From an uncultured Eubacterium sp. (lineage in GTDB: Bacteria > Bacillota > Clostridia > Lachnospirales > Lachnospiraceae): DNA of 64,000 nt. Positions 17,723-27,110 of the stretch are shown in pieces. The stretch is taken from contig URKY01000001.1 in assembly GCA_900548465.1 (NCBI GenBank), positions 62,001 through 126,000 on the forward strand, read 5' to 3'. Every line of letters begins with the position of its first letter. The stretch's first letter is position 1. The translations under genes were made by a program, and so were the position numbers. Under the pieces are notes generated by a model, which did no database searches, was not told the DNA's origin, and saw only the letters and a program-made list of their open reading frames with translations.

Positions 17723-18547
17723 ATGGATGAAAAAGTAATGATTGAATTGAGGAAGGTAGAAGTCGAAATTTTAAAAGAAATCCATAAAATATGTACAGAA
17801 AATGACTTACAGTACTATTTATGTGGAGGCACATTGCTTGGCGCAGTAAGGCATAAAGGTTTTATTCCCTGGGATGATGATATAGATATAGTAATGCCAA
17901 GAGATGATTATAATAAATTTATAACATTATGCTTGAATGGCAAATTAGATAAACAATACATATTACAAAATACGGACACTGAACCGGAATATCATTTGCC
18001 TTTTACTAAAATAAGAAAAAAACATACATTTTTTGATGAAGAGGGTGTGAGAAAATTAAAAATTCATAAAGGTATATTTGTGGACATATTCCCATTAGAT
18101 TATAGTAAAAAAAATGAAGGATTTGTTTTTAATTTCAAAGATAAAATTATTAAGAATCTAATATATGTAGTTTCTATGAGGCAATTAGGTTGTGAAGCGG
18201 TATCTAAGGTGTGTAAGTTACTTTACTTTATTACTAAACCGTTGTCTGTTCATAGGATTATAAAAATCAGTGATTTTGTGTCTTCCCATAGCAAAAAAGG
18301 GAAATATTATGTTGATTACGCCAGTTATGTGGAATGTTCAAAAGAGACCGCTCCAATTGAATATTATGGAGAGCCTATATTACTAGATTTTGAAAATGAA
18401 AAATTCCCGGCACCATGTAAATATGATTTTATATTAGAAAAATTATATGGGGATTATATGAAATTACCACCAGAGGAAGAGCGGGAAAATCATAATGCGG
18501 TTACAATTTTATTTAATACAGAAGAAGGAGAAATGACTTGTGAATGA
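17723..18547 (+). CDS. licD: LicD-family phosphotransferase
   Basis: The protein has 274 residues. CGGTLLGAVRHKGFIPWDDD at residues 34-53, with the following IDI, is the LicD nucleotidyltransferase-like active site. PFTKIRKKHTFFDEEG and GIFVDIFPLDY follow. LicD proteins transfer phosphocholine, or a similar group, from a CDP-activated donor onto a sugar of a surface glycan. The locus also contains CDP-donor-forming enzymes (21891-24408) and a BCCT transporter, which supports the phosphocholine reading. The 3' end overlaps the next gene by 8 bases. Confidence 0.92.
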   Translation: MDEKVMIELRKVEVEILKEIHKICTENDLQYYLCGGTLLGAVRHKGFIPWDDDIDIVMPRDDYNKFITLCLNGKLDKQYILQNTDTEPEYHLPFTKIRKKHTFFDEEGVRKLKIHKGIFVDIFPLDYSKKNEGFVFNFKDKIIKNLIYVVSMRQLGCEAVSKVCKLLYFITKPLSVHRIIKISDFVSSHSKKGKYYVDYASYVECSKETAPIEYYGEPILLDFENEKFPAPCKYDFILEKLYGDYMKLPPEEERENHNAVTILFNTEEGEMTCE

Positions 18548-19571
18548 CAAACAGGATTTGATTAGTGTAATTATTCCAATGTATAACGCAAAAGAAAGCG
18601 TTGAGAGATGTGTAGAAAGTGTTAGGAAATCTACATACACAAATTTGGAAATTATTCTTGTAGATGATGGCTCTACAGATGAAACTTTAGAAATTTGTAT
18701 GAAAATGATGGATGAAGATAGAAGAATTAAGGTAATAGCAAAAAAAAATAGTGGTGCAGGTTTTAGCAGAGAGTGTGGAGTAGGTGCTGCAAAGGGAAAA
18801 TATATTGGTTTTGTTGACGCGGATGATTATATAGAAAATACAATGTATGAAAAATTATATGATAGGATTGTTAAGGATAAACTAGATGTGTGTTTTTGTG
18901 GCAATTATGAGATATTTTCAGATGGCAAAAAAGTAGAAAAAAATATTAGGTTTCCTTATGAATTATATACTCAAGATTGCATTCAAAGGGATGTTATTAA
19001 AAATGCAGTATGGTTTACATCAGAAAATAGTAAGGAAAATCCAATGTTCTCAATATGGAGGGGGCTATATGCAATAGATGTAATTAAAAACAATAAGATT
19101 CATTTTTTAGATGAACGTATTGTAGGCTCGGAAGATGGTATATTTAATTTTCAGGTTTTATGCAATACTAAAAGACTGGGATTTATACATGAGTGCCTAT
19201 ATAATTATGGAATATATCAGAATTCATTAACAAATGATTATTCCAGATGGGACTCTAAGGATGATTTGAGAAGTAATAATTGGTATAGTTGTATAGAAAA
19301 TTATGCAAAAGAAAAACATGTTGAAAAGTATGTTATACCATATTTAAATGCGGAGTATCTGTGTAAAGTAAGAAAAAGTATAAATACATTAATATACGAA
19401 AATAATACACACTTTAAAAAAATGTACAAAAACGAAAAAGAAAAATACATTTTTATTAAAAAAATTAATGTATTAAGAACTAAAGGAAATGGAATTAGAA
19501 ATAAAATAGATTTTATTCTGTGTTTACATTTTATAAAGATTTATCGTTATAAAATATTGAAAAGGAAGTAA
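18540..19571 (+). CDS. Glycosyltransferase family 2 protein
   Basis: The protein has 343 residues and a GTG start inside the end of licD, with AGAAGGAG 12 bases upstream. ISVIIPMYNAKESVERCVES, LVDDGSTDETLEI, KKNSGAGFSRECGVGAAKGK and GFVDADDYIEN define the GT-A site. The C-terminal 60 residues are strongly basic, with an IDFILCLHFIKIYRY end that may lie on the membrane. Direct overlap with licD suggests the two act on the same residue or step. Confidence 0.91.
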   Translation: MNDKQDLISVIIPMYNAKESVERCVESVRKSTYTNLEIILVDDGSTDETLEICMKMMDEDRRIKVIAKKNSGAGFSRECGVGAAKGKYIGFVDADDYIENTMYEKLYDRIVKDKLDVCFCGNYEIFSDGKKVEKNIRFPYELYTQDCIQRDVIKNAVWFTSENSKENPMFSIWRGLYAIDVIKNNKIHFLDERIVGSEDGIFNFQVLCNTKRLGFIHECLYNYGIYQNSLTNDYSRWDSKDDLRSNNWYSCIENYAKEKHVEKYVIPYLNAEYLCKVRKSINTLIYENNTHFKKMYKNEKEKYIFIKKINVLRTKGNGIRNKIDFILCLHFIKIYRYKILKRK

Positions 19572-19573
19572 TT

Positions 19574-20662
19574 ATGAAAAAAGTAGGAATAGTAACAATT
19601 ACAAGCGGGGCAAACTATGGTAATCGTTTACAGAATTATGCTATGCAGGTAACATTAAAAGAAATAGGGTATAACCCATTGACAATCAGAAAGATAGATG
19701 AGAAAAAAACTTTTAAAACTTTTATAAAAAAAGTTATTAAGCATACTACAAAGTATAGATACACTGGTTTTGAGAAGAGAATAGAACGATTTGAGAAATT
19801 CAACAAGAAATATATTAACTTTAGCAAAAACTATATTATATCAGATGATTACAATGAAAAATTGTGCAATGAATTTGATTATTTTATTTGCGGAAGTGAT
19901 CAAATTTGGAATCCTAACTACAAAATGAATACTGGCTGTCATTTCCTATCGTTTGTAAAGGGGAAAAACAAAATATCAGTGTCAGCAAGCTTTGGGGTGG
20001 AAGAAATTGATAAAAGCAATTCTGAACAAATATCAATTTGGTTAAAGGAATTAGATGATATATCAGTGAGGGAAAGAGCAGCAAAAAAAATATGTGAAAA
20101 TATTGTAGGAAGAGAAGTGAAAGTATTAATTGATCCAACGCTAATGTTAACTGGTAAAGAATGGAGACAAATAGCAAGAAGACCTAAAAACATAGAAAAG
20201 AATAATTATATTTTATGCTATTTACTAGGTAATGTTAATAATGATTTGATTGAGAATTTGAAGGAATATGCTATTCAAACTGAAAAAAAAATTATTTTCT
20301 TAGAAGATATTTGGAGAAATTTGGGAGTTTCATCTGATGAAGAGTTTTCTTATGACCCTTCAGAATTTGTATGGCTGATAGATAATGCGGATAGGGTTGT
20401 GACAGATTCTTTCCATGCAACTGTATTTTCAATTATTTTTAATAAGAAATTTATGGTTATTCCAAGAGAAGAAAACAATAAAAATAATATGAATAGTAGA
20501 TTTACGTCTTTAATTGAAATGTTTGATATAAAAAATGCTATATATAGTGAAGAGTCAGGGTTTACTCAATGGGCTAAAGAAGATCATAAAAAGATAGAGA
20601 TGATTTTAAATCAAGAAAAACGAAAATTTAGAGAATACATAAACAAAAATTTAGAAACTTAA
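19574..20662 (+). CDS. Polysaccharide pyruvyltransferase family protein
   Basis: The 362-residue protein belongs to the CsaB/WcaK family. GIVTITSGANYGNRLQNYAM near residue 4, FICGSDQIWNPNYKM, ISVSASFGVEE, VLIDPTLMLTGKEW and RVVTDSFHATVFSIIFNKKF are characteristic. Members add ketal-linked pyruvate from phosphoenolpyruvate to a sugar, or in some cases transfer sugars. It would add negative charge to the glycan. It starts 2 bases after the previous stop, with AAAGGAAG upstream. A partly deleted relative lies at 28008-28403. Confidence 0.9.
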   Translation: MKKVGIVTITSGANYGNRLQNYAMQVTLKEIGYNPLTIRKIDEKKTFKTFIKKVIKHTTKYRYTGFEKRIERFEKFNKKYINFSKNYIISDDYNEKLCNEFDYFICGSDQIWNPNYKMNTGCHFLSFVKGKNKISVSASFGVEEIDKSNSEQISIWLKELDDISVRERAAKKICENIVGREVKVLIDPTLMLTGKEWRQIARRPKNIEKNNYILCYLLGNVNNDLIENLKEYAIQTEKKIIFLEDIWRNLGVSSDEEFSYDPSEFVWLIDNADRVVTDSFHATVFSIIFNKKFMVIPREENNKNNMNSRFTSLIEMFDIKNAIYSEESGFTQWAKEDHKKIEMILNQEKRKFREYINKNLET

Positions 20663-20692
20663 TATTATTGTTAAGAATGAGGGCAGCACGTA

Positions 20693-21814
20693 ATGGGAGA
20701 AACAAATAAAAAAATCAAGTCGCTTCAGGCAGTAAGGTTTATAGCTTTTATAATAATATTTTTGGTACATACAGATGCAATAAATGGAAGTTTTGGTGGT
20801 GTGGGTGTATCAATTTTTTTAGTACTTTCAGGATTTGTTATGACATATGCATATTGGGAAAAGGAAATGAATTATTCAATAAAAGGGGCAATTCAATTTT
20901 CCATAAACAAAATAAAGAAGCTGTATCCTTTGCATATAGTTACAATGTTGGGAGTACTAGTATTAATGGTACCTAATGTGATAAAGAATGCCACGTGTTC
21001 TTCGGTTATGAAACTTGTTAATCAGGTTTTAGCAAATGTTTTGTTGCTAAAGGCATTTATTCCAAGGGAAGATATATACTTTTCATTAAATGGGGTTTCA
21101 TGGTATTTATCAGTATGTCTGTTTGTATATATAATTTTTCCATTAATACAAAATAAAATAAGATATACATCTATTGATCAGGCAATAAAAAACATTTGCA
21201 TGTTATATGTAATACAAATAGCAATAGTAGCAAGTGTGTTTATTATAAGCGATGTTTATAAATTTAATATGGAAATTATTTCTGGAGTAACATATGTTTC
21301 GCCAATATTTAGAAGTATAGATTTTTTGGCAGGTGTTAATTTGTGTGTGGTGTTTAAGAAAAATGTACATAACTTAAATGCAAAAGTGTATACGGTGTGG
21401 GAAAGTATTTTGGTAGTAGCAACAATATTATCATCAATTATATATTTGTGTATACAATCGGCAACAAATAAGAGTTTATTAGAAAATATTATCAGTAGAA
21501 GTGCAGTTATGTTTCTTCCAATTTCCATAGCAATCGTGTATTTATTTGCAATAAATAAGGGATTAATAACAAAAATGATGGCAAATAGATTTTTCATATA
21601 TATTGGAAATATATCAGCATACACTTTTTTAATACATACGGTTGTAATACGCTATTTAGATGCAATTGTTTCACATTTTACACTTAGTATGGGAAAATTG
21701 ATGAATGTGGTATTTGCTTTTGTTTTAACTGTAACTTTTTCTATAATGTATAAAAAAATGGAATGTTTTTTCAAAAAAACAAAATTAGAAAGAAATTTTT
21801 TAGGGAATAATTAG
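20693..21814 (+). CDS. Acyltransferase 3 family membrane protein
   Basis: The protein has 373 residues and about ten transmembrane segments. SLQAVRFIAFIIIFLVHTDA near residue 9 carries the family His, and FGGVGVSIFLVLSGFVMTYA follows. Family members acetylate or otherwise acylate surface polysaccharide sugars using cytoplasmic acyl-CoA. No extracellular SGNH domain is fused. It lies 30 bases after the pyruvyltransferase-family gene. A second family member is at 26054-27064. Confidence 0.9.
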   Translation: MGETNKKIKSLQAVRFIAFIIIFLVHTDAINGSFGGVGVSIFLVLSGFVMTYAYWEKEMNYSIKGAIQFSINKIKKLYPLHIVTMLGVLVLMVPNVIKNATCSSVMKLVNQVLANVLLLKAFIPREDIYFSLNGVSWYLSVCLFVYIIFPLIQNKIRYTSIDQAIKNICMLYVIQIAIVASVFIISDVYKFNMEIISGVTYVSPIFRSIDFLAGVNLCVVFKKNVHNLNAKVYTVWESILVVATILSSIIYLCIQSATNKSLLENIISRSAVMFLPISIAIVYLFAINKGLITKMMANRFFIYIGNISAYTFLIHTVVIRYLDAIVSHFTLSMGKLMNVVFAFVLTVTFSIMYKKMECFFKKTKLERNFLGNN

Positions 21815-21890
21815 GTTTTTATCTTGTAATAATTAAAGTGTTATGTTATTTTTTACATATGCGTTCACAAAAGAAAGGATACTAAGCAAA

Positions 21891-23660
21891 ATGAACGAAC
21901 AAGATTTTGAAATACTAAAAAAAATTGATAAAGATGGAAATATATCACAAAGAACTTTAGCGCAAAAAACAGGATATTCGCTAGGAAAGATAAATAAAAG
22001 TATAAAGGAGTTGTGTGAGAATAAATATATTAACAACAGTCTTGAACTTACGGAAAAAAGCGAAGAATTATTTAGAAGAAATAAACCAAAGAATGCTATA
22101 ATTCTTGCTGCAGGGTTTGGGATGAGAATGGTTCCTATAAATACAGAAGTTCCCAAGGGTTTATTAGAAGTTAAAGGTAAGGTATTAATAGAGCATATTA
22201 TTGAACAACTAAAGGCTGTAGATATAGATCGGATTACAGTTGTTGTGGGCTATTTAAAAGAAAGTTATGAATATCTTATAGACAAGTATGGAGTAAAAAT
22301 AAGGGTAAATATGGAATATGCATTGAAAAATAATTTATATTCCCTTGCTAAGGTAAGTGAAGAGATAGGAAACACATATATAGTACCATGTGATGTATAT
22401 TGTGAGAAAAATCCCTTTTCAAAAAGAGAAATATATTCGTGGTATATGGTAACTGATGAAAGCGTAATTAATAGTGATGTACGGGTTAATAGAAAAAAAG
22501 AATTAGTTCGTTTAAAGAAAGATGAACGTGGAAATAGTATGTTGGGAATAGCTTATATAAACAAAAGTGATTCAATTATAGTTAAAGAGAATTTGAAAAA
22601 GTATAGCTGTGACGATGCATATAAGGATTCATTTTGGGAAGAGACCTTGTATAATGATAGTAAGATGATGGTAGTTGCAAATGTTGTTTCCCATACTGGT
22701 AATTATGAGATCAATACTATTGACCAATTGAGAAATATCGATGAAAATTCTAATAATTTAAAATCTAAAATTATTACATTAATTGCGGGAGTTTTCGGAA
22801 CTAAAGAAAATTTTATAAAAAATATTACTGTTCTTAAGAGGGGAATGACTAATCGTTCGTTTAAATTTGAGTTTAACAAAGAACAGTATATAATGCGAAT
22901 ACCGGGAGAGGGTACAGGTGAACTTATTGATAGGAAAAAGGAATATAATGTTTATCAAAGAATAAAAAATGTTGGAATCAGTGACGAGATATATTATATA
23001 AATCCAGACAATGGCTATAAAATAACGAAATACATAAAAAATGCAGTAAATTGCGATGATAGTGATTGGAATTCAGTTAGAAAGTGCATGTTAACTTTAA
23101 AAAAGTTTCATAATGAAAATTTGTCAGTTGAACATTCTTTTGACTTATTTGGCCAGATTGAGTTTTATGAGAGTTTATGGAGCGAAAAATCGTGTTACAA
23201 GGATTACAAACAGACGAAAACAATAGTGTATAAACTAAAAAATTTTATAGATTCGCAGGAAAAAGTTTGGACTTTGTCTCATATTGATGCAAATGCAGAT
23301 AATTTTCTTATTTGGAAAGATGATAGTGGAAAGGAAAATATAACTCTTATTGACTGGGAATATGCAGCAATGCAGGATGCTCACTTGGATATTGCTATGT
23401 TTGCAATTTATTCGATGTATGATAAAGAAAATATAGACAAGCTTATTGATTGTTATTTTGAAAATCACTGTTCTCAACAGGTGAGATTAAAGATATATGC
23501 ATATATTGCAATTGCAGGATTGTTGTGGAGCAATTGGTGTGAATATAAAAGGCAAAAGGGACAGGAGTTTGGAGAGTATTCACTTAAGCAATATAGGTAT
23601 GCAAAGGACTTCAGTAGAATTGTTTTGAAAGAACTAAATGAGGAGAATAAATATGTTTAA
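21891..23660 (+). CDS. HTH - LicC-like cytidylyltransferase - LicA-like kinase fusion
   Basis: From the ATG at 21891 (AAGAAAGGA upstream) the protein has 589 residues and three parts. Residues 1-62 are a winged helix-turn-helix (ISQRTLAQKTGYSLGKINKS). Residues 68-300 are a nucleotidyltransferase with ILAAGFGMRMVPINTEVPKG and VVGYLKESYEY. Residues about 315-585 are a choline/ethanolamine-kinase-like domain with GMTNRSFKFEF, LSHIDANADNF (H464, D466, N471) and IDWEYAAMQDAHLDIAMF. Together they could phosphorylate choline and activate it to CDP-choline in one polypeptide. The HTH suggests DNA binding, possibly autoregulation. An ATG at 21843 is in frame but lacks a ribosome site. Confidence 0.88.
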   Translation: MNEQDFEILKKIDKDGNISQRTLAQKTGYSLGKINKSIKELCENKYINNSLELTEKSEELFRRNKPKNAIILAAGFGMRMVPINTEVPKGLLEVKGKVLIEHIIEQLKAVDIDRITVVVGYLKESYEYLIDKYGVKIRVNMEYALKNNLYSLAKVSEEIGNTYIVPCDVYCEKNPFSKREIYSWYMVTDESVINSDVRVNRKKELVRLKKDERGNSMLGIAYINKSDSIIVKENLKKYSCDDAYKDSFWEETLYNDSKMMVVANVVSHTGNYEINTIDQLRNIDENSNNLKSKIITLIAGVFGTKENFIKNITVLKRGMTNRSFKFEFNKEQYIMRIPGEGTGELIDRKKEYNVYQRIKNVGISDEIYYINPDNGYKITKYIKNAVNCDDSDWNSVRKCMLTLKKFHNENLSVEHSFDLFGQIEFYESLWSEKSCYKDYKQTKTIVYKLKNFIDSQEKVWTLSHIDANADNFLIWKDDSGKENITLIDWEYAAMQDAHLDIAMFAIYSMYDKENIDKLIDCYFENHCSQQVRLKIYAYIAIAGLLWSNWCEYKRQKGQEFGEYSLKQYRYAKDFSRIVLKELNEENKYV

Positions 23661-24408
23661 AATAAGACGTGCTATTATTATGGCAGCAGGTTTGGGCTCC
23701 AGACTTAGACCAATAACAAATAAAATTCCTAAACCATTGATTAAAGTTAATGGAATAAGGATGATTGATACAGTGATTAATGGCCTAATAAGGAATGAAA
23801 TTACGGAAATACATATAGTGGTAGGATATTTAAAAGAAAAGTTTGATGTTATACTTGATGAGTATGAATGTGTAAAAACGCCTAATGGAAGTGAAGTGAA
23901 AATCAATCTTATTGAAAATCCATATTATGATAAATGCAATAATATATCTTCACTGTATGTTGCAAGGGAGCATTTGTCAGAGTGTGTTATTATTGATGGA
24001 GATCAGATACTTAATAATTATAATATATTGAATCCAAACATTGAACGTTCCGGTTATTGTAGCTCATGGGTAGAAGGATACACGAATGAGTGGCTACAAA
24101 CAGTTGACAGTGATGGGACTGTTGTAGACTGTAGTAGAATGGGAGGAAGACAAGGATGGGAACTTCATGGAGTGTCTTTTTGGAATAAAAATGACTGCAA
24201 AAAATTAAAAAAGCATTTAGTTTTTGAGTTTGAAAAGAAAAATAACAAGCAAATATATTGGGATGATTTGGCAATGTTTTGCTATAGGAAAGAATACAAT
24301 CTTGGAATTAGAAAAATAAATGAAGATGATATTGTTGAGATAGATAGTATTGATGAATTAATAGAAATAGATTCCAATTATGTGGAGGTAAAACATGGAA
24401 AAAACTAA
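23653..24408 (+). CDS. licC: LicC-like nucleotidyltransferase (probable phosphocholine cytidylyltransferase)
   Basis: The protein has 251 residues. AIIMAAGLGSRLRPITNKIP near residues 7-26 is the nucleotide-binding loop and KPLIKVNG follows. HIVVGYLKEKFDVI, NNISSLYVAREHL and IIDGDQIL (metal Asp) fit the phosphocholine cytidylyltransferase branch. The ATG at 23653 is chosen because GAGGAG lies 7 bases before it, giving an 8-base overlap with the fusion gene. It is the second NTase of this type in a row, so the two may activate different head groups or one may be regulatory. Confidence 0.85.
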   Translation: MFKIRRAIIMAAGLGSRLRPITNKIPKPLIKVNGIRMIDTVINGLIRNEITEIHIVVGYLKEKFDVILDEYECVKTPNGSEVKINLIENPYYDKCNNISSLYVAREHLSECVIIDGDQILNNYNILNPNIERSGYCSSWVEGYTNEWLQTVDSDGTVVDCSRMGGRQGWELHGVSFWNKNDCKKLKKHLVFEFEKKNNKQIYWDDLAMFCYRKEYNLGIRKINEDDIVEIDSIDELIEIDSNYVEVKHGKN

Positions 24409-25927
24409 TGATAAATTAATTAAAAAAATTGATTGGACTACAACAATTATACCATTAGTAGGTATAGTAGCATTATGTGCGCTATTTATGTTGCTCCCGG
24501 GACAGTCAGCTGTAGTGGTAGGAAATATAAGAGAATTTTTAGGGGATACTATGGGTTCGTATTATGTGGTAATTGGAATAGGAGCGCTATTGGTATCTTT
24601 TTATATGGCATTTTCTAAATATGGAAAAATAAAATTAGGAGATATAGAAAGACCTGAATATAGTAATTTTAAATGGGGAACTATGATTTTTACGTCAACA
24701 ATGGCAGCGGATATTTTATTTTATTCCTGTTGTGAATGGGCTTTATATGCTAACGAGCAACATATAGCAAGTATGGGAGGTATTCAAAAATGGGCATCTA
24801 CGTACCCATTGTTTCATTGGGGACCAATAGCGTGGAGTTTTTACATTATATTGGCTGTAGCATTTGGATTTATGTTGCATATACGTGGTCGTAGTAAACA
24901 AAAGTTTTCAGAGGCTTGTAGACCTATTCTAAAAGATAAAACCGATGGAGTATTGGGAACAATTATTGATTTAATTGCAGTTTTTGCATTGCTTGCTGGA
25001 ACGGCAACAACTTTTTCTCTTGCAACACCACTATTATCAAGTGCGTTAGGAAGGGTCTTTGGGTTTACGCCGACAATCACTACATCAATTATTATATTGC
25101 TTATTATTGCAATTGTGTATACAATCACAGTGCTATCTGGAATGACAGGTATTTCTAAACTTGCAGGCTTTTGTGCATATTTATTCTTTGCACTTTTAAT
25201 TTATGTACTAATAGGGGGGGGAGAAACATCGTATATTATAGAAACTGGTATTAGTAGTGTAGGAAATATGCTACAGAACTTTATTGGCATGTCTACGTGG
25301 ACAGATCCATTACGTGAAAATAGTTTTCCACAAACATGGACTATTTTTTATTGGGCATATTGGATGGTATGGTGTGTAGCAACACCGTTCTTTATTGGAA
25401 TTATCAGTAGAGGAAGAACAATAAAAAATACTGTAATAGGTGGGTATGCATGGGGGCTTGCAGGAACTTTTTCCTCGTTTATTATACTTGGCAATTATGG
25501 TTTGGCACAACAAATGAAGCATGGTGTTGATATTTCAGGAACAATTGCTAATGGAGGTGATATATCTCAATCCATAATCAAAATTTTTGATACATTACCG
25601 TTACCGGCGGTAGGATTAATATTATTATGTATTACTATGGTAGCTTTTTATTCGACAACGTTTGACGCGTTAACGATGGTTATATCTACTTATTCATATA
25701 AAGAATTAAAAACAAACGAAGTACCGGATAAAAAGATTAGAACATTTTGGGCTATATTATTTATAATGTTTCCTATTGCACTTATCTTTTCAAAAAAATC
25801 TTTAAGTAGTTTGCAAAGTGTTTCAATTATTGCAGCCTTTCCTATAGGAATTGTTATTATATTGATAGTAGTGAGTTTCTTTAAAGATGCTAATATGTAT
25901 TTGAAGAATGAGTTGAAAAAGAAGTAA
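24395..25927 (+). CDS. BCCT-family transporter (choline/betaine/carnitine type)
   Basis: The protein has 510 residues and 12 predicted membrane helices. The family signature is FYWAYWMVWCVATPFFIGII, then SRGRTIKN, near residues 316-342. FHWGPIAWSFYIILA and WALYANEQHI also match. These carriers import quaternary amines such as choline. The gene overlaps the cytidylyltransferase gene by 14 bases, so uptake is genetically coupled to activation, playing the role that LicB plays in lic operons. A G8 tract (25214-25221) lies mid-frame and could permit on/off slippage. A repeated hairpin follows the stop. Confidence 0.93.
   Translation: MEKTNDKLIKKIDWTTTIIPLVGIVALCALFMLLPGQSAVVVGNIREFLGDTMGSYYVVIGIGALLVSFYMAFSKYGKIKLGDIERPEYSNFKWGTMIFTSTMAADILFYSCCEWALYANEQHIASMGGIQKWASTYPLFHWGPIAWSFYIILAVAFGFMLHIRGRSKQKFSEACRPILKDKTDGVLGTIIDLIAVFALLAGTATTFSLATPLLSSALGRVFGFTPTITTSIIILLIIAIVYTITVLSGMTGISKLAGFCAYLFFALLIYVLIGGGETSYIIETGISSVGNMLQNFIGMSTWTDPLRENSFPQTWTIFYWAYWMVWCVATPFFIGIISRGRTIKNTVIGGYAWGLAGTFSSFIILGNYGLAQQMKHGVDISGTIANGGDISQSIIKIFDTLPLPAVGLILLCITMVAFYSTTFDALTMVISTYSYKELKTNEVPDKKIRTFWAILFIMFPIALIFSKKSLSSLQSVSIIAAFPIGIVIILIVVSFFKDANMYLKNELKKK
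25214..25221 (+). repeat. Run of eight G inside the BCCT gene
   Basis: G8 at Ile-Gly-Gly-Gly-Glu of the transporter frame. In AT-rich sequence such a tract is rare, and in other bacteria tracts of this length slip at high rate. Here the frame is intact, corresponding to the ON state if it varies. Confidence 0.6.
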
Positions 25928-25930
25928 TGA

Positions 25931-26026
25931 GTAATAATTTTTAGTGTTAGCGTTCCTACAAATAATGTGATTTGTGGGAACGTTGATTTATGGCTTTATG
26001 TTTGGTATTGTTAGAGAGGGATAATG
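25931..26026 (+). repeat. Hairpin-containing repeat, copy 1, upstream of the acyltransferase gene
   Basis: The element contains a 15-bp stem, AGCGTTCCTACAAAT (25949-25963) with ATTTGTGGGAACGTT (25970-25984), around a 6-base loop. A conserved flank follows (GATTTATGGCTTTATGTTTG). Copy 2 lies at 27111-27205 in the same orientation. No T-run follows the stem, so it is not a typical terminator. Confidence 0.8.
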
Positions 26027-26053
26027 TGTTGGCTAGGAGGTGAAGAGATAAAG

Positions 26054-27064
26054 TTGGAACATAAAAATAAATCTATACAGCTTATTAGAGTTATTGCAAT
26101 GTTCATGATTGTGTTTGATCACATTTTTTGTGTTATTCAGTTTCCTATGCAATCTTTTATAGTGCAGGTGACAAATTCAGGTGTATTCATTTTCTTGTTT
26201 ATTTCAGGGTATCTGTATGGAATGAAAAAAATAACTAATTGGAAAAAGTGGATAAAAAAAAGAATAATAAGGATATGTATTCCGCTATGGACTTTTATGG
26301 TTATAGATTTTATATTAGAAGCATTAGTATGGGGGCAATTTGAAATTAAATATGCCTTGATTTATGCTTTGAATTTACAGGGATTTTTAGGTGTAAATGT
26401 CGGAGGAACAAATTTGTGGTTTTTAACACTGATTATGATGTGTTATGTAATTACACCGGCTTTATATCGCATTAAGTCTCAACTAAAAGATACAAAATAT
26501 TTATATTTTGTTATTCTTATTTTAATACTATTGCAATTAGTTTTATCGTACGCAACTAACGCGGGAATGGTTTTGAATCACACTTTTAGTTGGTGTTTAA
26601 TAGCAATACTTGTGTATGTTTTGGGATATTTTAAAGGAAATAGCATTATTATGGATGAAGTAGGTGGTGGAAGATTATTAATTAGCATTGTAATTTCCAT
26701 AGTTACTGGTGTAATTGTTATTGTTATGAGACATTTTTATGATGGAAGTATAATATATGATCGCATAATTATTTTTTATGGACTAATTATTATTGATTAT
26801 ACTATATGTTTGGTAGTTTGCTATTTAGGAAATCGTATGAAAAAATTAATACCACTAATAGATTTTTTAGATGGGATATCGTATGAGTTCTATATTGTTC
26901 ATGGATTAATAATAAATATGTTAACAAAGAATATAGTTAAAGAATATGGTGTTCTACTATATATTGTAATAACAGTATTCATTAGCATTGTGGCAGCAGT
27001 GGGATTAAATAGTATGGTTAAAAAGGTTAATAAAATTGCAGTATGTAGACTGATAAAAGATTAA
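26054..27064 (+). CDS. Acyltransferase 3 family membrane protein, flanked by direct repeats
   Basis: A TTG start at 26054 with AGGAGGTGA 10 bases upstream gives 336 residues. An ATG at 26024 is in frame but lies before that ribosome site. KSIQLIRVIAMFMIVFDHIF carries the family His, and FLFISGYLYGMKK and GGTNLWFLTLIMMCY follow, with about ten membrane segments. It probably O-acylates a glycan sugar. It is bracketed by two copies of a 95-base hairpin repeat, which suggests the gene arrived or moved as a cassette. Confidence 0.88.
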   Translation: MEHKNKSIQLIRVIAMFMIVFDHIFCVIQFPMQSFIVQVTNSGVFIFLFISGYLYGMKKITNWKKWIKKRIIRICIPLWTFMVIDFILEALVWGQFEIKYALIYALNLQGFLGVNVGGTNLWFLTLIMMCYVITPALYRIKSQLKDTKYLYFVILILILLQLVLSYATNAGMVLNHTFSWCLIAILVYVLGYFKGNSIIMDEVGGGRLLISIVISIVTGVIVIVMRHFYDGSIIYDRIIIFYGLIIIDYTICLVVCYLGNRMKKLIPLIDFLDGISYEFYIVHGLIINMLTKNIVKEYGVLLYIVITVFISIVAAVGLNSMVKKVNKIAVCRLIKD

Positions 27065-27110
27065 ATTGTAAAAAGGAAATTTAGTTATAGCAGTTTTTTT
27101 AAAACAATTT

